DNA of 64,000 nucleotides from contig DATILL010000085.1 of the NCBI GenBank assembly GCA_035476575.1, positions 1-64,000 on the forward strand. The letters are read 5' to 3'. Under the pieces are notes generated by a model that saw nothing but the letters and a program-made list of their open reading frames with translations, had not been told where the DNA came from and did not search any database. Of the stretch, positions 58,094 through 64,000 are shown piece after piece (position 1 is the stretch's first letter; each line of letters begins with the position of its first letter). This DNA is from DATILL01 sp035476575. Lineage in GTDB: Bacteria; Actinomycetota; Actinomycetes; Mycobacteriales; JACQDL01. The position numbers and the translations under genes are program-made.

Positions 58094-58402
58094 GTGTTCG
58101 TTCTCCCCGACGGGCCGCGACAGCTCAACCCCACAGCACCCGAAAAACGGGCTGAACTTCCGGCGCAAGGAGCCACCCACGCAAAGCGACCCGGGAAACA
58201 AACCGAACCGAGAACCCAAGGCCTCTCCGTCGGCGTCGCCTTTATCCCAACGCGACCACAGCGCAAACCGAGCCAGGAACAAACCAGCCAGGCACTCGCC
58301 GCCGCCTTTACCCCACCGAAACCACAAAGCGCCAGAAAGGCCCGGGAGACCACGTCAAGCCCGCGGCCCACCTCGATCACCACGCTTTGATCTCAAACAG
58401 GA
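58094..58402. repeat. Iterated motif region upstream of the second DUF222 gene
   Basis: About 309 bases upstream of the truncated DUF222 gene and next to the hppD 3' end. It contains motif copies at 58229-58285 and 58299-58354 and a shorter one near 58146-58196. The first starts GTCGGCG then CTTTATCCCAACG, as in the copy at 37529-37586, and ends GGAACAAACC. Because the region is shared by both paralogues, it was probably carried with the element. No separate gene is seen. Confidence 0.65.
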
Positions 58403-59566
58403 TCAGAGGTTGCCACGTCGCGCCTGCTCCCGTTCGATCGCCTCGAACAAAGCCTTGAAGTTGCCCTTCCCAAAACCCAACGACCCATGCCGCTCGATCA
58501 GCTCGAAAAACACGGTCGGCCGGTCCTGCACCGGCCTTGTGAAGATCTGCAACAGATACCCGTCCTCGTCCCGGTCGGCCAGGATCCGCAGCTCGCGTAG
58601 CGTGTCGATCGGCACCCGGGTGTCGCCCACCCACTCGCCGAGCGCGTCGTAGTAGGTCTCCGGCGCCTCGAGAAACTCCACGCCCATCTCCCGCATCGCC
58701 CGCACGCTGCCCACGATGTCGCCGGTGGCCAGCGCGATGTGCTGCACCCCCGGCCCGCCGTAGGACTCCAGGTACTCGTCGATCTGCGACCTCCGCTTCC
58801 CCGGGGCCGGCTCGTTGAGCGGGAACTTCACCCGGTGGTTGCCGTTCGCCACGACCTTCGACATCAGTGCGGAGTACTCGGTGGCGATGTCGTCTCCGAT
58901 GAACTCCTTAAGGTTGGAAAATCCCATCACCCGGTGGTAAAACGTCACCCACTGGTCCATCTGGCCAAGCTCGACATTGCCGACACAATGGTCGATCGCC
59001 TGGAAGTACCGGGCTGGATGGTGGGCCGGCCGGCCGGCGAAGACCGGCCCGGTGGCGACGAACCCAGGCAGGAACACCCCGCGGTAACCGGAGCGGTCGA
59101 TCAGGCTGTGCCGGGTTTCGCCGTACGTCGCGATGGCCGCGATCCGCACCGTGCCAAGGTTGTCGGTCAGGTCGGCCGGCCCGGCCAGCACGGTGGCGCC
59201 GTGCGCGGCGGCGTACCGCACCGCCCGGTCGACGTTCGGCACCGCCAACGCGAGGTCGGTCACGCCGTCGCCGTGCGCGGCGACGTGCCGGCCGAGCTCG
59301 GTGCCGGCCCGTACCTCGGCGGACAGCACGAACCGGGCGCTGCCCGACGCCAGCAGGTACTCCGCCCGGTCGGGCTGGCCGGTCTCCGGCCCGCGGTAGG
59401 CCACGACCGTCATGCCGAACGCGGAGGAGTAGTAGTGCGCCGCCTGCCTGGCGTTGCCCACCGCGAAGCGCACATGGTCCAGGCCGGTGACCGGGAACGG
59501 GTCGGCGGACAGGTCGTGCGCGACGGCACCGACCAGCGCGTCGACGTCCGGGATGAGCTCGGTCAT
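58403..59566 (-). CDS. hppD: 4-Hydroxyphenylpyruvate dioxygenase
   Basis: A 387-residue Fe(II) dioxygenase that turns 4-hydroxyphenylpyruvate into homogentisate in tyrosine breakdown. Iron ligands are the His in QAIDHCVGNVELGQ (near 170), the His in PGVQHIALAT (near 260), and the Glu in VFFELIERHG near 355. GFGKGNFKALFEAIEREQ is the C-terminal helix with the gating Phe. Length is normal. The ATG at 59566 is used; alternatives lie at 59593 and 59602. No other tyrosine breakdown gene is adjacent. Confidence 0.93.
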   Translation of the reverse strand: MTELIPDVDALVGAVAHDLSADPFPVTGLDHVRFAVGNARQAAHYYSSAFGMTVVAYRGPETGQPDRAEYLLASGSARFVLSAEVRAGTELGRHVAAHGDGVTDLALAVPNVDRAVRYAAAHGATVLAGPADLTDNLGTVRIAAIATYGETRHSLIDRSGYRGVFLPGFVATGPVFAGRPAHHPARYFQAIDHCVGNVELGQMDQWVTFYHRVMGFSNLKEFIGDDIATEYSALMSKVVANGNHRVKFPLNEPAPGKRRSQIDEYLESYGGPGVQHIALATGDIVGSVRAMREMGVEFLEAPETYYDALGEWVGDTRVPIDTLRELRILADRDEDGYLLQIFTRPVQDRPTVFFELIERHGSLGFGKGNFKALFEAIEREQARRGNL

Positions 59567-59632
59567 GCTTGCAGCGTCGCTCCGACTGGCCATGTTGCGC
59601 AAACGGGTGTTTCGCAGGCGGGCGGCGCGGTG

Positions 59633-60130
59633 TCAGCCGGAGTACGGCTCGGCGGTCAGCAGGGTGACCGAGATGATTGCGCCGGTCGGCGTCTCGTACT
59701 TGCGCGTGTCACCTACCACCGCGCCGGTCAGTGCCTTGCCAAGGGGGGACTGGGGGGAGTACACCTCAATGTCCGCGGTCGCGGTCTCCTCACGCGAGCC
59801 GATCAGGAACGTCTCCGTGTCGCCATCGTCGTAGCGCACCGTCACGACCATGCCCGGCCCGCCGACTCCCGCCCTGGTGGGCGGCTCGCCGACCTTGGCG
59901 TTGCGCAGCATGTCCTGAAGCTGCCGGATCCGAGCCTCCTGCTTGCCCTGCTCCTCCCTCGCGGCGTGGTAGCCGCCGTTCTCCTTCAGGTCGCCCTCCT
60001 CGCGCCGCTCGTTGATCTCCGCAGCCACGATGGGACGGTTCTTGATGAGCTCTGCCAGCTCGGACTCGAGCCGGTCGTGCGCCTCCTGGGTGAGCCAGGT
60101 AACCGGGCTCATGTTGTCCGTCGTCGACAC
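59633..60130 (-). CDS. greA: Transcription elongation factor GreA
   Basis: A 165-residue factor that rescues backtracked RNA polymerase by stimulating RNA cleavage. The N-terminal coiled coil ends with the acidic tip REEGDLKENGGYHAAREEQG near 43-62, where the D and E are catalytic. The C-terminal FKBP-like domain includes VVTVRYDDGDTETFLIG and SPQSPLGKALTGAVVGD. The gene is followed by an extra 1.35 kb before its usual neighbour DUF4307. Confidence 0.95.
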   Translation of the reverse strand: MSTTDNMSPVTWLTQEAHDRLESELAELIKNRPIVAAEINERREEGDLKENGGYHAAREEQGKQEARIRQLQDMLRNAKVGEPPTRAGVGGPGMVVTVRYDDGDTETFLIGSREETATADIEVYSPQSPLGKALTGAVVGDTRKYETPTGAIISVTLLTAEPYSG

Positions 60131-60964
60131 GTGCCGCTCCTTGCCGAGAATGGTCAGGTTCTACACAGCGAACGTCGAAAGTAACATCGCGAGGCCTCTT
60201 GCCGCATGGCACCTTCGGTACCTTTCGTGACCGGCCTTGATCATTCACGGGGTGGCGAGCCTCCCCGCGGGGCCGGGCTTTGGTGATCTTCGCCTCCGTT
60301 CCTGCTCCTGGTTCGGGTCGGGTCCAGCGCCGGGTGCCTGGCTGCCGCGCCGGACGGGCGGCCGCTTCCACGCGGCTGGCTGGGTCGGCGGAGATCGTCG
60401 GGTCAGGTGGGCGGGTGGTCGGACCAGGGTGGGCGCAGTGCGTAGATGGCCAGGAAGCAGGCTGCCAGATCGCGGCCGGGCCGCCAAGATCGTGGTCTTC
60501 CGTTTGCGCGGCTCGCGGACCAGCCGCACGGCGGCGTGCGGCAGGCGACAACGCAGTGTATGAGGAACAGTGTATGAGGAACGCGGCAGGGAGGCTCGGC
60601 CACCGCCAGGGGGTGTCCGGCGGCAGCAGGATCCGTATGCCGGCTGGCCAGATGATCCCGGCGTCGCGATGCCCTACGACCGCGTGGTGGTCAGGCCGGT
60701 GCCAACGGCCAGCACCCGCACCGAGCCGGCTCCCGCATTCTCAGGGCAGGAGCGGGTGCCTTCGTTCCTCGGTGTCGTCCCGAAGGTAGGCAAAACAGTG
60801 GCATCGTAATCGCCTCAGGACTATGATCGAGAACCTCGGCCGCCGAGCTCGCCGACGGGTCGCCGTAACAGCGCGTATGCGGTGCCGACCTCACTGGGAA
60901 GGGCAACGGGCTCGTCGCAAGGGCAGAGGGCTGGGAGGACAGAGGCTGGAAGGGCAGAGGAATT
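60131..60964. other. 834-bp region without a convincing gene
   Basis: Several overlapping open frames exist here (for example 60237-60563 and 60570-60809), but none has a ribosome site, a family motif or consistent codon use. A 14-base unit (CAGTGTATGAGGAA) is repeated exactly at 60554-60567 and 60568-60581. The stretch near 60780-60830 is lower in GC. It could be the remnant of an inserted gene, because in Mycobacterium greA is directly next to the DUF4307 gene. Confidence 0.5.
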
Positions 60965-61492
60965 GTGGAGCAGCAGACCGTATCCAGCTTCTGGCGAACA
61001 CTTCCCGGCATTTTGACGGGGGCCGCTGGTGTGGTCACTGCCGTGACCGGGCTCCTCGTTGGCCTTCATCAAGTGGGCCTCTTCGGCCGTCAAGAGCCCA
61101 GGGCTGAGCCTCCCGTCCCGACATCGAGCAGTCCCGCCCCCTCTGACGGGAGCGCCTCGGCGGACTCGATCTCAGGAACCTGGACGGGCGAAGTAGTGGG
61201 TCAGGACGACGTCAGCTTCCGTCTCAACCTGCGGGTCAAGAAGCCGTGTGTGCTGAAGGGATACTGCGGCTCGATCAGCGTGTCCCATGTCCCCTGCCAG
61301 GGGGAGGTGTTTCTCGACCGCGTGTTAGAGAATGGGTACGAGTTTCGGGTGGACCACTTCTCGAAGGGCAGCGGGGAGCGGTGTACTCCTGGCGCCGGGG
61401 AGGTCTTCATCCCACAGCCTGACCAAACGCTTTTATACAAGGCTACCTACTTTCCCCACGCTCAGGGCATCCTGCGAAGGACAGGCGACTAG
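60965..61492 (+). CDS. Hypothetical membrane-anchored protein, low GC with two TTA codons
   Basis: A 175-residue protein. The N-terminus has SFWRTLPGILTGAAGVVTAV then TGLLVGLHQVGLF, a single membrane segment seen at the start of many actinobacterial exported proteins, followed by a Pro/Ser linker (43-70). The outer domain has four Cys (KPCVLKGYCGSISVSHVPC and ERCTPGAGEVF), likely in two disulfides. TTA codons occur at 61325 and 61433, unusual in this DNA. Base composition and the break in synteny suggest it was gained horizontally. The function is unknown. Confidence 0.75.
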   Translation: MEQQTVSSFWRTLPGILTGAAGVVTAVTGLLVGLHQVGLFGRQEPRAEPPVPTSSSPAPSDGSASADSISGTWTGEVVGQDDVSFRLNLRVKKPCVLKGYCGSISVSHVPCQGEVFLDRVLENGYEFRVDHFSKGSGERCTPGAGEVFIPQPDQTLLYKATYFPHAQGILRRTGD

Positions 61493-61516
61493 CGCGCATC
61501 CTTGAGAAGGGCGTTC

Positions 61517-61915
61517 TCACGGCCGGTAGCGGCAGCTCAACACCTCGGCGATCATGATGGGCCCGCTGGTATGCAGCTCGACCGATCGGGCGACGTCGGC
61601 TGGGCCGGGCGGGACCGCCACGTCGAGCCGTCCGACCTCGGTGCCGTCCCTGGCCCGGGCCCGGAGCACGCAGTCGGCCGCCCGCTCCGGATGGTCCCGC
61701 TGGACGGCGAACCGCACCGTCACCCGGCCGGGGCTGACCACCTCGAAGCCGAGCACGCTGCCGCTGATCGGGGGATCGCCGAGATTGCGGTAGCCCAGGT
61801 AGGCCACCCCGAGCCCGGCCAGGACGGCGACCGCGGCCAGGGCGGCCGTCACCCGCCGCGACGGCATCGTCCGGGCCCGCCGCCCATACCGGTCCCGGGA
61901 CCTGGGAGTGCTCAC
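61517..61915 (-). CDS. DUF4307 membrane protein
   Basis: A 132-residue protein with one membrane segment (VTAALAAVAVLAGLGVAYLG) near 22-41 and an outer domain with VLGFEVVSPGRVTVRFAVQR and ERAADCVLRARARDGTEVGR. This matches the DUF4307 family, which in mycobacteria lies between greA and mca. Function is unknown. The GTG at 61915 is used. It is divergent from mca. Confidence 0.85.
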   Translation of the reverse strand: MSTPRSRDRYGRRARTMPSRRVTAALAAVAVLAGLGVAYLGYRNLGDPPISGSVLGFEVVSPGRVTVRFAVQRDHPERAADCVLRARARDGTEVGRLDVAVPPGPADVARSVELHTSGPIMIAEVLSCRYRP

Positions 61916-62012
61916 CGGCGCCTCGACGTTTCGCTGTCGTTGGGACCTCTGTCAGAGGCATGGGCAAGAATCGTCGCAGCAGTACGCCATACCCGACCGA
62001 CCGGGGGAGAAC

Positions 62013-62930
62013 GTGTCCGAGCAGTTGCGTCTGATGGCCGTGCACGCCCATCCCGACGACGAGTCCAGCAAGGGAGCGGCCAGCATGGCGCGGTACGTCG
62101 CCGAGGGGGTGGACGTGCTCGTCGTGACCTGCACCGGGGGCGAGCGTGGCGACATCCTCAACCCAGCGATGGACCGGCCCGACATCCGAGCGAACCTGCC
62201 CGAGATCCGGCGGGCCGAGATGGAGCAGGCCCGGCGGATCCTCGGTGTCCGCCAGGAGTGGCTGGGCTTCGTCGACTCCGGGCTGCCGGAGGGCACCATG
62301 TCCCGCACAGCGTCCGCGGCCGAGCCCGCGCCGCCCCCGCCGCCGCTCCCAGAGGGCTGCTTCGCGACACAGCCGGTCGAGGTCGCGGCCGAGCCGCTGG
62401 TCCGGCTCATCCGGCAGCAGCGCCCACATGTGATCACGACGTACGACGAGCGCGGTGGGTACCCGCACCCGGACCACATCATGTGCCACACGGTGTCGGT
62501 GGCGGCGTTCGAGGCGGCCGGTGACCCGGGCCGGTACCCTGACGCGGGCGAGCCGTGGCAGCCGCTCAAGCTCTATTACCACATGACCTTCACCAAGCCG
62601 CGGATCGAGGCCATGCATGCCGCGTTGCTCGACCGGGGCGTCGAGTCGCCGTACGGCGAGTGGCTGGAGCGGTGGGACGACGGCGCTGACATCTCCAGCC
62701 GGGTCACCACCCGGGTGCCGTGCGACGCGTACTTCGAGGTGCGCGACCAGGCGTTAGTCGCGCACGCCACCCAGATCGACCCGACCGGCCCCTGGTTCGC
62801 CGTCCCGCTCGCCGTGCAGCGCGAGATCTGGCCGACCGAGGACTATGAGCTGGCCCGTTCCGTGGTCGACTCCGACCCCCCCGAGGACGACCTGTTCGCC
62901 GGGGTCCTGGAGAGGATCCGGGCGTGGTGA
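62013..62930 (+). CDS. mca: Mycothiol S-conjugate amidase
   Basis: A 305-residue LmbE/PIG-L family zinc enzyme that cleaves mycothiol conjugates during detoxification, giving mercapturic acids. The zinc motif is AVHAHPDDESSKGAASMARY near 9-28, with HPDDE, and a further His in PHPDHIMCHTV near 150. The closeness of EWLGFVDSGLPEG and the length favour Mca rather than MshB; by synteny (greA, DUF4307, mca, small protein) it matches Rv1082. Codon 248 is TTA (62754-62756), which is rare in this DNA. The GTG at 62013 follows GGGGGAGAAC. Confidence 0.9.
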   Translation: MSEQLRLMAVHAHPDDESSKGAASMARYVAEGVDVLVVTCTGGERGDILNPAMDRPDIRANLPEIRRAEMEQARRILGVRQEWLGFVDSGLPEGTMSRTASAAEPAPPPPPLPEGCFATQPVEVAAEPLVRLIRQQRPHVITTYDERGGYPHPDHIMCHTVSVAAFEAAGDPGRYPDAGEPWQPLKLYYHMTFTKPRIEAMHAALLDRGVESPYGEWLERWDDGADISSRVTTRVPCDAYFEVRDQALVAHATQIDPTGPWFAVPLAVQREIWPTEDYELARSVVDSDPPEDDLFAGVLERIRAW

Positions 62931-63145
62931 CGGGTGCGTCCGTGCTGGCCGACGCTCTCGTGCTGGCCGGGTCGGAGGCGGGCAAGGCCGGCCCGCTCGG
63001 GCTGCTGGTGATCATCCTGCTCGGGCTCGCGGTCGTCTTCCTGTACCGCTCGATGGTCCGGCACATGAAGAAGGTCCCGGAGTCCTTCGACCGACCGCCC
63101 GAGCCGGACGGGGGGAAGACCGACGCCGCCCCGCCGGACCAGTGA
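62927..63145 (+). CDS. Small membrane protein, Rv1083-like
   Basis: A 72-residue protein with one membrane helix, PLGLLVIILLGLAVVFLYRS, followed by RHMKKVPESFDRP and an acidic tail. The gene position next to mca and the helix pattern match the small Rv1083-type proteins. The GTG at 62927 overlaps the mca stop (GTGA); the GTG at 62924 is also in frame. Function is unknown; coupling with mca is likely. Confidence 0.8.
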   Translation: MTGASVLADALVLAGSEAGKAGPLGLLVIILLGLAVVFLYRSMVRHMKKVPESFDRPPEPDGGKTDAAPPDQ

Positions 63146-63204
63146 GCTGGCCCGGCCCAGTGCCCGCCGGTAACGCTCGCCGGAGCCAACGGCAAGAAGG
63201 TGAT

Positions 63205-63882
63205 GTGAGCGTTGCCGTAGGCACGGCACTGGAGCCAAGCATAGTGCGCGATGCTGGCCGCGACGCCCAGGCGTTCGAGACGTTCTACCGCGCCACCGTC
63301 AACGATGTGATCGGGTTTTTCAGCCGCCGGGTGATCGACGTGCACCAGGTCGCCGACCTCACCGCGGAGGTGTACCTAGCCGTGCTCATCTCCGCGCACA
63401 CCTACAGCGCCGCCCGGGGCAGCCCACGGGCCTGGCTGTTCGGCGTGGCGCGGCACGTGCTGGCCGGGCACCACCGGTCCGGCCGGGCCGAGCGGGCCAA
63501 GCACAGCCGGTTGCAGGGCCACCGGCTGCTCGACTCCGACGATGTGGAGCGGCTGGTCGAGCGGATCGACAGCGAGCGGGCCAGCCACCGCCTGTACGCC
63601 GCGCTGGCGGCCCTGCCCGAGGGCGAGCGGGCCATCTTCGAGCTGGTCGCGCTCGACGGGCTTGTCCCGGCCGAGGCCGCCGCCGTGCTCGGCATCCGGG
63701 CCGGGACCGGCCGGGTCCGGCTGCACCGGGCCCGGCGCACGCTCCGGGCCGCGCTGGCCGACCTGGAGCCCGGCGAGCACGGCAGCACCGGCGGCAGTAC
63801 CCACCAGCACGGCAGCACCCACGAGCACGGCACCACCGCCGACGCGGTCGCCGTCCGAAGCGAGGTGGAAGCGGGTGAGTAG
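63205..63882 (+). CDS. ECF-type RNA polymerase sigma factor
   Basis: A 225-residue extracytoplasmic function sigma factor. Region 2 is FETFYRATVNDVIGFFSRRV and DVHQVADLTAEVYLAVL, then GSPRAWLFGVARHVLAGHHR, region 2.4 to 3. Region 4 is LPEGERAIFELVALDGLVPA and EAAAVLGIRAGTGRVRLHRA. After the domain, the C-terminus has a His-rich repeat (HGSTGGSTHQHGSTHEHGTT). The GTG at 63205 has AAGAAGG upstream. The next gene begins inside its end, as sigma/anti-sigma pairs usually do. Confidence 0.9.
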   Translation: MSVAVGTALEPSIVRDAGRDAQAFETFYRATVNDVIGFFSRRVIDVHQVADLTAEVYLAVLISAHTYSAARGSPRAWLFGVARHVLAGHHRSGRAERAKHSRLQGHRLLDSDDVERLVERIDSERASHRLYAALAALPEGERAIFELVALDGLVPAEAAAVLGIRAGTGRVRLHRARRTLRAALADLEPGEHGSTGGSTHQHGSTHEHGTTADAVAVRSEVEAGE

Positions 63883-64000
63883 CTTCGAGGAAAGGCTGCT
63901 GGCCGAGCTCCGGCCGTTGGTCGGCACGCTCCGGCCCGAAGGTACCGACGTGGCCCGGTCGAGAGCCCGGCCGGAGCCCCAGCCGGTCGGCCGCCGGATC
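63875..64000 (+). CDS. Partial gene, possible regulator of the sigma factor
   Basis: The GTG at 63875 overlaps the sigma-factor stop by eight bases, and the frame remains open to the window end, giving VSSFEERLLAELRPLVGTLR and a charged, Arg/Pro-rich stretch. Only 42 residues are visible, too few to assign. In many actinobacteria such a gene encodes an anti-sigma factor or a CU044_5270-type exported protein. Confidence 0.6.
   Translation, partial: MSSFEERLLAELRPLVGTLRPEGTDVARSRARPEPQPVGRRI

Noticed and set aside
60237..60809. Open frames of 79-169 codons between greA and the 60965 gene
   Set aside because: No ribosome site, motif or codon bias supports any of them, and three frames overlap.

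Overview
The window is chromosomal DNA of a high-GC actinomycete: GC is near 70%, third codon positions are almost always G or C, GTG starts are common, and rare TTA codons occur in only a few genes. An mca-type mycothiol S-conjugate amidase marks a mycothiol producer. Two blocks keep the gene order I recall from Mycobacterium: mfd, SurA-like lipoprotein, mazG, eno, ftsB, DUF501, ppx (11.8-23.7 kb) and thiolase, SGNH hydrolases, cbs, metB, greA, DUF4307, mca, small membrane protein (46.4-63.1 kb). The lineage is otherwise unresolved; genus-level assignment is not supported by what I can see.

Layout. 0-8.7 kb: surface polysaccharide genes, with a leftward operon (Wzz-like, O-antigen ligase/polymerase-like, two GT2 glycosyltransferases), two rightward GT4 glycosyltransferases and a polysaccharide deacetylase. 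8.8-11.6 kb: a methyltransferase, then a badly damaged type VII secretion style cassette (YbaB-like, WXG100-like, CpnT-N-like effector). 11.8-27.9 kb: housekeeping block (mfd, mazG, eno, ftsB, ppx, udgB, NDH-2) containing a broken ImmA/IrrE peptidase gene and a frameshifted DUF3592 gene. 28-30 kb: an odd tRNA with a UAA anticodon and a divergent PPOX/universal stress pair with DosR-like boxes. 30-38.8 kb: HrpA helicase, a membrane TIR protein, an alpha/beta hydrolase, a broken DUF222/HNH gene, and a START-domain gene divergent from a TetR regulator across a 36-bp perfect palindrome. 39-44 kb: a complete sugar ABC importer with an unusual permease. 44-64 kb: aspartokinase-like protein, Bax inhibitor-1, thiolase, SGNH pair, MBL hydrolase, transsulfuration genes cbs and metB, ilvA, a class I glutamine amidotransferase, a truncated DUF222 paralogue, hppD, greA, mca, and an ECF sigma factor at the right edge.

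The most distinctive feature is a dispersed family of intergenic repeats built from AGGTSACCACA half-sites about 19 bp apart. They form seven clusters, roughly one per 9 kb, often as inverted pairs with long perfect arms. One cluster provides the 3' end and stop codon of a glycosyltransferase gene and another contains a perfect 50-bp tandem duplication. I do not recognise the family. No insertion sequence, integrase, CRISPR array, rRNA or replication origin was seen.
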